The notes beneath the pieces are model-generated. The model was not told where the DNA came from. It saw only the letters and a list, made by a program, of their open reading frames with translations, and made no database searches. Shown here piece by piece: positions 8,609 to 15,254 of a stretch of 15,749 nucleotides of DNA (the first letter of the stretch is position 1; every line of letters starts with the position of its first letter). This DNA is from an uncultured Caulobacter sp. (GTDB lineage Bacteria > Pseudomonadota > Alphaproteobacteria > Caulobacterales > Caulobacteraceae), in NCBI RefSeq assembly GCF_937900395.1, contig NZ_CALCDX010000170.1, positions 1-15,749 on the forward strand. Reading direction: 5' to 3'. The position numbers were made by a program, and so were the translations under genes.

Positions 8609-8629
8609 CTCCCCCGCATCGCGGGGGAG
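8609..8629. repeat. GC-rich palindrome between folE and the DUF817 gene
   Basis: A perfect 9-base stem (CTCCCCCGC / GCGGGGGAG) with loop ATC fills the 43-base gap between two convergent genes. It could act as a bidirectional terminator, although no clear T-run follows on either strand. The same core recurs twice at 10635-10747, so it is also a dispersed repeat unit. A GANTC site (GATTC, 8605-8609), the CcrM methylation target in Caulobacter, touches its left end. Confidence 0.7.
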
Positions 8630-8641
8630 GAACGATCCCCC

Positions 8642-9526
8642 CTAAGCCGCCACCCGGATCCCCTGCCGGATCCGCGCCACGCAGGCGTCCACCGGACGAT
8701 GCACCAGCGTCACCAACACGAAGCTGATCAGCATCAGCAGGTACCAGGCGCCCATCTTCTCGATCGGCACCATGCGCCAGCCCGCCGCCTGGCTTGGATA
8801 GATCCAGGCCCCGGCGAAGGTGCCGAGGTTCTCGGCGAACCAGATGAACAGCGAGACCAGCAGCGCGCCCATCAGCATGGGCATGCGGCGCGGCGTTTGA
8901 TCAGGCGTGAACAGGAACCAGGTCCGGCCAAACAGCAGCGCCGACAGGGCGAAGAGCCCCAAGCGGATGTCGGTGACATAGTGGTGCGTAAAGAAGTTCA
9001 GATAGATCAGCACCGCCAGGATATGCGTGGTCCAGAAAGGCGGATAGCGCACGAAGGTGACGTCGAAGAGCCGCCATATGCGGGCGATATAGCTGCCGAC
9101 ACAGGCGTACATGAAGCCGGTGAACAGCGGCACGCCGCCGATCCGTAGCAGGCTGGGCTCGGGATAGATCCATGACCCATGGGCGGTCTTGAACAGCTCC
9201 ATGACCGTGCCGACGACGTGGAACATGAAGATGACCAGCGCCTCGTCCCAGCGCTCCAGCTTCAGCGCCAGCAGCGCGGCCTGGATGGCGACCGAGGCGA
9301 TGACCAGAAAGTCGTAGCGGGCCAGCGGCGCGTGCTCGGGCCACAGCAGCTTGGTGCCGACCAGCAGCGCCAGCATCAGGGCGCCGAACAGGCACGCCCA
9401 CGCCTGCTTCAGGCCAAACAGCAGGAACTCGTAGGCGTAGCCATGCCAGCGCGAGCGCCGGGCCCAGGGCCGGGCCCAGACGTCCAGCGCCGCCACCGCA
9501 GCCTTGATCCGATCCTTGAGGTTCAT
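8642..9526 (-). CDS. DUF817 integral membrane protein
   Basis: 294 residues with about eight predicted membrane segments (near 43-62, 72-89, 97-112, 132-151, 165-181, 187-203, 216-233 and 259-275). Sequence blocks recalled as typical of DUF817 are EFLLFGLKQAWACLFGAL (33-50), FMFHVVGTVMELFKTAHGSW (100-119) and the repeat-like WFAENLGTFAGAWIYP (229-244). The two blocks that end GSWIYPEP and GAWIYPSQ look like internal duplicates of each other, so the protein may be built from two related halves. Several polar residues in the membrane (His103, Glu110, Glu232) hint at transport or catalysis, but no function is known. It starts 61 bases from the divergent hisI, with GGGGGCGAG before the ATG. Confidence 0.88.
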   Translation of the reverse strand: MNLKDRIKAAVAALDVWARPWARRSRWHGYAYEFLLFGLKQAWACLFGALMLALLVGTKLLWPEHAPLARYDFLVIASVAIQAALLALKLERWDEALVIFMFHVVGTVMELFKTAHGSWIYPEPSLLRIGGVPLFTGFMYACVGSYIARIWRLFDVTFVRYPPFWTTHILAVLIYLNFFTHHYVTDIRLGLFALSALLFGRTWFLFTPDQTPRRMPMLMGALLVSLFIWFAENLGTFAGAWIYPSQAAGWRMVPIEKMGAWYLLMLISFVLVTLVHRPVDACVARIRQGIRVAA

Positions 9527-9531
9527 CTCGC

Positions 9532-9586
9532 CCCCGCAAGCGCGGGGAAGCTAGCGCGCCTGCCCCGCCTGCGCCATATGTGGCGC
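9532..9586. promoter_or_regulatory. DUF817/hisI divergent spacer with two hairpins
   Basis: The 61-base spacer holds a perfect 6-base stem CCCCGC/GCGGGG (loop AAGC, 9532-9547), which overlaps the ribosome site of the minus-strand DUF817 gene. It also holds a perfect stem GCGCCA/TGGCGC (loop TATG, 9571-9586) that ends one base before the hisI ATG. Both could affect translation starts. No promoter boxes were recognised. Confidence 0.4.
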
Positions 9587-9587
9587 C

Positions 9588-10007
9588 ATGAGCACGCCCC
9601 TGTTCCCGCACGCCCACGACAAGCACGCCCTAGAGCGGGGTTCCGACCTCGCGCCGCGCTTCAACGCCGACGGCCTGGTCGTGGCGGTGGCCCAACACGC
9701 CGACACGGGTGAGATCCTGATGCTGGCCTGGATGAACGACCAGGCGCTAAAGCTGACGGTCGACACTGGCATCGCCCACTATTTCAGCCGCTCGCGGGGC
9801 GAACTCTGGAAGAAGGGCGAGACCAGCGGCCAGCTGCAGGACGTCGTCGAGCTGCGCGTCGACTGCGACCAGGACGCCGTGCTGCTGAAGGTGCGCCCGC
9901 GCGGCGACGGCGGCGCCTGCCACGTCGGGTTCCGCTCGTGCTTCTATCGCGTGCTGGAGGACGGCAAGCTGGTCGAGCGCGAAAAGCCGCTCCATGACCA
10001 CGACTGA
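9588..10007 (+). CDS. hisI: Phosphoribosyl-AMP cyclohydrolase
   Basis: 139 residues, a stand-alone HisI (not fused to HisE). It opens the purine ring of phosphoribosyl-AMP in step three of histidine synthesis, in the cytoplasm, as a zinc-dependent dimer. Diagnostic blocks are GEILMLAWMN (41-50), HYFSRSRGELWKKGETSG (64-81), the metal site VDCDQDA (91-97, with Asp92, Cys93, Asp94 and Asp96), and ACHVGFRSCFYR (110-121) with zinc ligands Cys111 and Cys118. The N-terminus before residue 25 is short and variable. No Shine-Dalgarno sequence precedes the ATG, and a hairpin abuts it. The last 14 bases overlap the start of the LysE-type exporter gene. No other his genes lie in the window. Confidence 0.95.
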   Translation: MSTPLFPHAHDKHALERGSDLAPRFNADGLVVAVAQHADTGEILMLAWMNDQALKLTVDTGIAHYFSRSRGELWKKGETSGQLQDVVELRVDCDQDAVLLKVRPRGDGGACHVGFRSCFYRVLEDGKLVEREKPLHDHD

Positions 10008-10620
10008 GGCCCTCGTCGCTTTCTCGCTGGCGGCGGGTCTGCTGACCCTGACGCCGGGCCTGGACACCGCCCTCGTCATCCGCACGGCGGCCGCGGAGGG
10101 CCCGCGCCGCGCGACCGGCGCGGCGATCGGCATCGGGCTCGGCTGTCTGATCTGGGGCGCGGCGGCCTCGTTCGGGGTCGGCGCGCTGCTGACCGCCTCG
10201 GAGATGGCCTACACGGTGCTGAAGTGGGTGGGCGCCCTGTTCCTGGCCTGGACCGGGATCAAGATGATCCTCAAGCCCCGCGACCAGTTCGAGCCGGGCG
10301 AGATGAGACCGGTCGACGCCGGACCGATCGCCGCCTTGCGCCGAGGCCTCCTGACCAACCTGCTCAATCCCAAGGTCGGGGTGTTCTACGTCTCGTTCCT
10401 GCCGCAGTTCATGCCGGCGGGCGTCGACCCGGCGCGCTTTGGCCTGCTGCTCACGACCATCCACGTCGTCGAAGGCCTGCTGTGGTTCGCCGCCCTGATC
10501 GCCGCCACCGTGCCGATCACCGGCCTGCTGCGCGCGCCGGTCGTGGTGCGGTGGCTGGACAGGATCACCGGCTGCGTCTTCGTGGCTTTCGGCCTGCGGC
10601 TGGCGCTGGAGCGGCGGTGA
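9994..10620 (+). CDS. LysE/RhtB-family amino-acid exporter
   Basis: 208 residues, the usual size of the family, with about six membrane segments (near 4-24, 43-64, 71-91, 118-136, 148-172 and 190-206). Typical features are the N-terminal TPGLD motif (20-24), a glycine-rich second helix, LAWTGIKMI (84-92) and the signature GLLTNLLNPKVGVFYVSFLPQF (118-139). The family exports amino acids (lysine, homoserine, threonine and others) or related metabolites through the inner membrane. The substrate here is unknown. The gene starts inside hisI (14-base overlap), so it is very likely translated from the same message. It ends at the composite hairpin region, facing phoD. Confidence 0.93.
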   Translation: MTTTEALVAFSLAAGLLTLTPGLDTALVIRTAAAEGPRRATGAAIGIGLGCLIWGAAASFGVGALLTASEMAYTVLKWVGALFLAWTGIKMILKPRDQFEPGEMRPVDAGPIAALRRGLLTNLLNPKVGVFYVSFLPQFMPAGVDPARFGLLLTTIHVVEGLLWFAALIAATVPITGLLRAPVVVRWLDRITGCVFVAFGLRLALERR

Positions 10621-10633
10621 GCCTGCGCTAGAT

Positions 10634-10747
10634 CCTCCCCCGCATCGCGGGGGAGGTGGCCCAGAGGGCCGGAGGGGGCTAACGCGGCGTTCGCCCAGCT
10701 TGCCCCCTCAGTCGCTCCGCGACAGCTCCCCCGCATCGCAGGGGAGC
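10634..10747. repeat. Five abutting hairpins between two convergent genes
   Basis: The 141-base gap between lysE-type and phoD genes is almost filled by five hairpins, each separated by one base. Stem 1 at 10634-10656 has 10 perfect pairs. Stem 2 is GGCCC/GGGCC (10658-10670). Stem 3 is GAGGGGGC/GCCCCCTC (10672-10709), whose loop holds a smaller AACG/CGTT stem. Stem 4 is GTCGC/GCGAC (10711-10723). Stem 5 at 10725-10747 has 10 pairs with one mismatch. Stems 1 and 5 are copies of the palindrome at 8609-8629. This looks like a REP-type composite repeat that may also end transcription from both sides. Confidence 0.8.
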
Positions 10748-10761
10748 ATCCTGAAGTCGCC

Positions 10762-12468
10762 CTACCCCTCCTTCAACGCCTCCACCCCGCCGTCGGCCGC
10801 CGGGGTCACTACGAAGCGCTTGAGCACGCTGGTCTCGTACTTCGGATCCAGGATGGTCGAGACCATCATCAGGTCGCCCGTGGCCTTGCCGTGCTCCAGC
10901 GTCAGCAGAACGAAGCCCTTGGCGCTGCCGTGGCTGTAGCGGACTTCCTTGTTGCGCTGGACGAAGGCCTCGCCGATCGGGGCGCCGGGCATCAGGTCGC
11001 CATAGCCGGGCGAGGTGATCGAGGTCGCGCCGAACTCGGCGGCCACCCGCTTATCGCCCGCGTCGTTCCACAGCTCGTTGACCCAGAACATGTGGCTGTC
11101 GCCGGCCAGCACGATCGGCCGCGCCTTGGCGGCGGTGAAGATGTCATAGACCCGCTGGCGGTCGGCCGGATAGCCGTCCCAGGCGTCGAGGTTCGACGGA
11201 ATGTCGTAGGCCGACATCGCCACGGACTGGGCGACACGCTTCTTGGCGTAGTCGGGCAGCTGGGCCACCAAGGCCCCGAACTTCTCCTCGCCCATCGTCT
11301 TCTGGAGGTTGGGCGTGGCGACGCGCGCCATGACCACCTGGTTGCCCAGCACCTGCCAGGCCGTGCCGGCCTTGACCGAAGCCTGGACCTGGCTGGCCAA
11401 CCAGCGCTCCTGATCCTGGCCCATCATCCGGCGCGAAGGATCCTTCCACTTGGCGACGAAGGCCGCGACATCCGGCTTGCCGTCAACGATCGGCAGGTCG
11501 GTCTCATAGTCCAGTTCATGCGTGCGCGCGGTCAGCCGCGTCTCGGTCATCAGCAGGGTGGCCACGTCGCCGAACTGGAAGCCGCGCCAAGCGGCCTCCG
11601 GTAGGGTTCCCGGCGCCGCTTCGCGGATGGGCATCCACTCGTAATAGGCCTTCAGCGCGGCGGCCTTGCGCGTGGCCCAGTCGCCCTCGGTCTTCGGCTG
11701 ATGGTTCTCGGCCCCGCCGACCCAGCTGTCGTTGGCGGTCTCGTGGTCGTCCCAGACCACGATCCACGGCGCGCGGGCGTGAGCGGCCTGCAGCATCGGG
11801 TCGGTCTTGTAGAGACGGTGCCGGCGGCGATAGTCGTCCAGGGTGACGATCTCGTGCGGCGGGTCGGGCATGCGCGTCTTGGCGGTCGGCGAGTTCATGC
11901 CGTAGTCGCCCGGCGCGGCGCCGTACTCGTAGATGTAGTCGCCCAGGTGCAGGACGGCGTCGACGCGCGGCAGCTTGGCGATCGCGTCGTAGGCGTTGAA
12001 GTAGCCGTTCGGATAGAGGCTGCACGAGGTGACCGCCAGGACGACGTCCTTGACGGCGCCGGCCGACAGGGTGCGCGTGCGGCCGACCACCGCCTCGCCC
12101 ACGGCCTCGCCCGCCCGGCTGGCGCGGAAGCGGTAGTAGTACTCGGTCCCGGGCTTCAGGCCGGTGACGTCGATCTTGACCGTGTGGTCGCGGCCGGCGT
12201 CGGTCGTGGCGTGGCCTTGACGGACGATGGTCTTGAAGTCCGGATCGATCGCGACGTCCCAGCGCACGCCCACCGGCAGCTTGGCGCCGGGCGCCGTCAC
12301 CCGCGTCCACAGGATCACGCGATCCTGCAAGGGGTCGCCCGAGGCGACGCCGTGCTCGAAACGGACAGGCCCGTCATGCAGGCCCTTGACCGTGGCGGCC
12401 GCGGCCTCGCCGGCGGCGGCGCCGGAGAGACCCAGGAGGCCCAGAAGCTTGCGGCGGTCGATAGTCAT
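10762..12468 (-). CDS. phoD: PhoD-family alkaline phosphatase/phosphodiesterase, Tat-exported
   Basis: 568 residues from the ATG at 12466-12468. This start has GGAGAG about 8 bases upstream and a twin-arginine signal (MTIDRRKLLGLLGLSG, then an Ala-rich stretch to about 26), so the folded enzyme is probably exported by Tat. An upstream reading from 12645 runs through a repeat and is rejected. The PhoD_N domain (about 33-135) has FEHGVASGDP (37-46) and RVILWTR (50-56). The metallophosphatase domain (about 140-540) has TSCS with the iron-ligand Cys149, HLGDYIYEYG (174-183, Asp177 and Tyr180), WDDHETANDSW (239-249), NQVVMAR (376-382) and LAGDSHMFW (454-462, Asp457 and His459). PhoD enzymes bind Fe and Ca and release phosphate from mono- and diesters outside the cytoplasm. 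It lies downstream of a TonB receptor gene on the same strand. Confidence 0.94.
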   Translation of the reverse strand: MTIDRRKLLGLLGLSGAAAGEAAAATVKGLHDGPVRFEHGVASGDPLQDRVILWTRVTAPGAKLPVGVRWDVAIDPDFKTIVRQGHATTDAGRDHTVKIDVTGLKPGTEYYYRFRASRAGEAVGEAVVGRTRTLSAGAVKDVVLAVTSCSLYPNGYFNAYDAIAKLPRVDAVLHLGDYIYEYGAAPGDYGMNSPTAKTRMPDPPHEIVTLDDYRRRHRLYKTDPMLQAAHARAPWIVVWDDHETANDSWVGGAENHQPKTEGDWATRKAAALKAYYEWMPIREAAPGTLPEAAWRGFQFGDVATLLMTETRLTARTHELDYETDLPIVDGKPDVAAFVAKWKDPSRRMMGQDQERWLASQVQASVKAGTAWQVLGNQVVMARVATPNLQKTMGEEKFGALVAQLPDYAKKRVAQSVAMSAYDIPSNLDAWDGYPADRQRVYDIFTAAKARPIVLAGDSHMFWVNELWNDAGDKRVAAEFGATSITSPGYGDLMPGAPIGEAFVQRNKEVRYSHGSAKGFVLLTLEHGKATGDLMMVSTILDPKYETSVLKRFVVTPAADGGVEALKEG

Positions 12469-12543
12469 GATGCGCTCTCCCCCAGATACGCGGAACGAGA
12501 CAATGGAAAGAGGATGCTGTCCAGCAGCCTCCAAACCCGGCCT

Positions 12544-12655
12544 TCCCGGCGAATGCCGGGATCCAGATCCCTGGAAGCCGGGGTGGGCTGGAAACGCGCC
12601 GCGCTTCTGGAGCCACCCCAGAATTTTCCATCTGGACCCCGGCATTCGCCGGGGA
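12544..12655. repeat. Nested inverted repeat between TonB receptor and phoD
   Basis: Two arms of about 25 bases (12544-12568 and 12630-12655) are reverse complements except for one mismatch and one extra base. Each arm itself contains a hairpin: CCCGGC/GCCGGG around GAAT (12545-12560) and CCCCGGC/GCCGGGG around ATTC (12637-12654). The interior also shows partial complementarity (GGGGTGGGCTGG against CTGGAGCCACCCC). The whole could fold into one long imperfect hairpin, as small non-coding mobile elements do. It fills much of the 203-base gap between the two minus-strand genes; the rest shows no gene. Confidence 0.75.
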
Positions 12656-12671
12656 GATCGGTTGTTTTGGT

Positions 12672-15161
12672 CTAGTGACGGAACGTGATCCCCACGCCCA
12701 TGAAGCGCGGCTTGCCGGCGATGAAGGTCGGGATGCCGAAGCTGTCCCCGGTATTGCCCGCGTCCTTCAGGTAGCTGACGTCACCCAGGTTCTCGACGAA
12801 GGCCTCGACCTTCCAGCGATCGTCCACCGCGCCGAAGCCGACGCGCACGTTCAGCAGGCCATAGGCTTTCTGGAACTCGTCGACCTTGGTGTCGGGGAAC
12901 AGGCCCGACGACTGCAGGTCGCTGCGGTCGTTGTCGTCGTCGAAGAACATCTTCGAGCGCCAGGTGTAGGTGGGCGTGAAGGTCAGCTTGCCGCCCAGGG
13001 CCTCACGGCTGAACGCGGCGCCGGCCGAGAAGCTCTGGTCAGGCGACAGGCGGAAGGAGTTGCCCTTGCGCAGGCCGCTTTCGAGGCGGGCGTGGTTGTA
13101 GGCGTAGGTCGTGAACAGGGTCCAGTAGTCGCCGGCCTGCAGGCGGGCCTCGCCCTCGAAGCCGTAGGCCTTGGCCTTGCCCGCGTTCAGGGTCACGACC
13201 TGCGCGCCCTGGCGGAAGCTGGTGGCGAAGTTGTCGTAGTCGTAGCGGAAGACCGCGCCCGACAGATAGAGGCGGCCGTCCAGGACCTTGCCCTTGGCGC
13301 CGGCCTCGTAGCTGTCAACCGTCTCGGACGCCACGACGTTGAAGCGGGCGGCGCCCAGCGGCGCCGACGGCGCGCTGGACGAGATTACGTCCGGGCGACG
13401 GCCCCGGGCGTAGGACGCGTAGAGGCTGAGGTTGTCGGCCGGCTCATAGCGACCGACCACGCGCCAGGTCAGGCCATTGTCGTCGATCGACTTGGCGAAG
13501 GTGTCGCCGTTGTTGGTGGTCGGCTGGGTGATCAGGCCCACGGTCGGCAGCAGCGGATTGTTCACGGCGTTCGGCTGCGCGGCCAGGAACAGGTTGGTCG
13601 CGGTCGGCGCGGCCAGCAGGATCCCCAGGATCGAGCGACCGTTCTGGACGTTCGAGCGGTAGGCCGCCCAGCGGTCTTCGCTGGTGTAGCGGATGCCGGC
13701 GGTGATCTCGAACTTGTCCGTCAGCTTGAACGTGCCGTCGGCATAGACGTCATAGGCGGTGTTCTCGCCGTAGTTGGCGAATTCCTCGCGGTGGATCGGC
13801 TTCAGGTTCGAGACGATGCCGGGCGCGATCGAGGCCGGAATGCCGAAGCCCAGCTGCAACACTTGCGCCAGGTAGGCCGGGTTGGTCAGATAGGCCAGCG
13901 GCTGCGGGTTCGGGCGGCTGATGCCCAGCGGCGTATTGCCGGCCAGCAGGGCCAGCACGAGACGTTCGTCATACTGTCCAGGAATCCGCCACGAGCCGGT
14001 CTCGTGGAAGTAGTTGGCGCCGACGAAGCCCGAGAACCGGCCGCCGGCGTCGTAGCGCAGACGCAGCTCCTGGCTCTGCTGGCGGCCTTGAGCGTCCTCG
14101 GCGAAGGTCAGGATCGGCAGGGACGAGCCATCCGGATCGAACACCTCGACGGAGTGGAAGGCGCGGGTGGCGGTGATCGACGACAGGGTCCAGCTGTCGC
14201 TGATCTTGTACTCGGCCAGGGCCGTCAGGCCGTAGACCTTGCGCTCGAGGCCCAGCGGCGCGCCGCCCTCGAAACCCGCGCCCGGCGCCAGGGTGGCGGC
14301 CGAGGAGACGCCGGTGTCGCCCAGGACCTCGCCGGTGATCGGATTGGTCGGGTTGAAGGTGTGGCTCTTGAACGAGGTGCCGCTCGTGGAATCTTCCTGG
14401 TAGTTGCCGATCAGATCCAGCTTCAGCGGGCCCGGCTCCAGGTGATAGGCCGCGCGCACGGCCTTGGTGTTGGTCGAGTTGTAGGCGTCGCCGCCGGCCG
14501 CGTCGTCGACATAGCCGTCGTTCTTGCGAGCGCGGGCGGCGATGCGCAGGGCGCTGCCGTCGCCGAACGCGAAGTTGACCATGCCCTCGCCGACGAAATA
14601 GCCGCCCGTGCCGCCTTCGGTCTTCAGCAGCCAGTCGTTCTTGGCCGGATTGGCCTTGTTCTGCACCAGGTTCACCGCGCCGATCAGGGCGCCGCGGCCG
14701 AACAGGGTCGATTGCGGGCCCTTGGCGACCTCGACCCGCTCCATGTCGAACAGCTCGACATACGAGCCGCGCGAACGCGAGATCGGCACGCCGTCCTGAT
14801 AGATCGACACCCGCGTCTCGTCGGTGGCCGAGCCGGAGTCCGAGGTGATGCCGCGCATCACGAAGCCGGAGTTGTTGTTCGACTGGTTCTGCACCAGGAA
14901 CCCTGGGGTGAAGGCCGACAGCTCGTCGAACGCCTTGACGCCGATCGCCTCCAGGAACTTGCCGGAATAGGCGGTGACCGCCATCGGCACCTCGACCGGG
15001 TCCTGCGCGCGCTTCTGGGCGGTGATGACGACCTCGCCCAGGCGGGTATCCTGCTCCTCGGCGGTCGGCGCCGCGGGCGCGTCGGCGGCGAAGGCCGGGG
15101 CGGCGGCCGCCAGGGCCAGAAGGCTGGCGGTCAACAGCGTGGTGGTGCGGAAAGCGCGCAT
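12672..15161 (-). CDS. TonB-dependent outer-membrane receptor
   Basis: 829 residues. A Sec signal peptide spans 1-25, with cleavage likely after APAFA. A TonB-box-like EVVITAQ stands at 43-49. The plug domain (about 55-170) shows FTPGFLV, VMRGITSDSG (101-110), SIYQDGVPI (119-127) and ERVEVAKGPQSTLFGRG (141-157). The rest is a 22-strand-type beta-barrel with alternating aromatic and Gly-rich strands. A typical near-end block is VEAFVENLGDVSY. It ends GVGITFRH, so the usual terminal aromatic is followed by two extra residues. Such receptors import scarce substrates (siderophores, saccharides, vitamins, other organic molecules) with energy from TonB-ExbBD. The substrate cannot be read here. The start has AGGGGG about 8 bases upstream. 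PhoD lies downstream on the same strand. Confidence 0.95.
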   Translation of the reverse strand: MRAFRTTTLLTASLLALAAAAPAFAADAPAAPTAEEQDTRLGEVVITAQKRAQDPVEVPMAVTAYSGKFLEAIGVKAFDELSAFTPGFLVQNQSNNNSGFVMRGITSDSGSATDETRVSIYQDGVPISRSRGSYVELFDMERVEVAKGPQSTLFGRGALIGAVNLVQNKANPAKNDWLLKTEGGTGGYFVGEGMVNFAFGDGSALRIAARARKNDGYVDDAAGGDAYNSTNTKAVRAAYHLEPGPLKLDLIGNYQEDSTSGTSFKSHTFNPTNPITGEVLGDTGVSSAATLAPGAGFEGGAPLGLERKVYGLTALAEYKISDSWTLSSITATRAFHSVEVFDPDGSSLPILTFAEDAQGRQQSQELRLRYDAGGRFSGFVGANYFHETGSWRIPGQYDERLVLALLAGNTPLGISRPNPQPLAYLTNPAYLAQVLQLGFGIPASIAPGIVSNLKPIHREEFANYGENTAYDVYADGTFKLTDKFEITAGIRYTSEDRWAAYRSNVQNGRSILGILLAAPTATNLFLAAQPNAVNNPLLPTVGLITQPTTNNGDTFAKSIDDNGLTWRVVGRYEPADNLSLYASYARGRRPDVISSSAPSAPLGAARFNVVASETVDSYEAGAKGKVLDGRLYLSGAVFRYDYDNFATSFRQGAQVVTLNAGKAKAYGFEGEARLQAGDYWTLFTTYAYNHARLESGLRKGNSFRLSPDQSFSAGAAFSREALGGKLTFTPTYTWRSKMFFDDDNDRSDLQSSGLFPDTKVDEFQKAYGLLNVRVGFGAVDDRWKVEAFVENLGDVSYLKDAGNTGDSFGIPTFIAGKPRFMGVGITFRH

Positions 15162-15254
15162 CGACTATCCCCCTGAATGCGAAACTCGATCTGGCCCGTA
15201 GGCATGGCGCGTGTCGTTGGTGCGACGGACGTGTGAAGGAGCAATGAAACCCAG
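15162..15254. promoter_or_regulatory. Divergent spacer before the TonB receptor and rluD-type gene
   Basis: These 93 bases must hold start signals for both divergent genes. On the minus strand AGGGGG serves the receptor. On the plus strand AAGGAG (15236-15241) is followed two bases later by a tiny reading frame ATG AAA CCC AGG TGA (15244-15258), whose stop overlaps the GTG start of the pseudouridine synthase gene. I saw no PhoB-box pair and no clear sigma-70 boxes. Confidence 0.4.

Noticed and set aside
10634..10747. A CRISPR array
   Set aside because: The repeated units are palindromes of different sizes with one-base spacing and no unique spacers, and no cas genes are present.
12469..12645. 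A 59-residue upstream extension of PhoD
   Set aside because: It translates the inverted-repeat element and would bury the twin-arginine signal. The ATG at 12468 has a good ribosome site.
12675..15176. An open frame of 833 codons on the plus strand opposite the TonB receptor gene
   Set aside because: Its protein is an Arg/Gly/Ala/Val-rich string with no domain, and it mirrors the high-GC third codon positions of the receptor gene, which has a full signal peptide, plug and barrel.
15162..15254. A PhoB box upstream of the receptor that would prove phosphate control
   Set aside because: No pair of CTGTCAT-like direct repeats at the right spacing was found on either strand.
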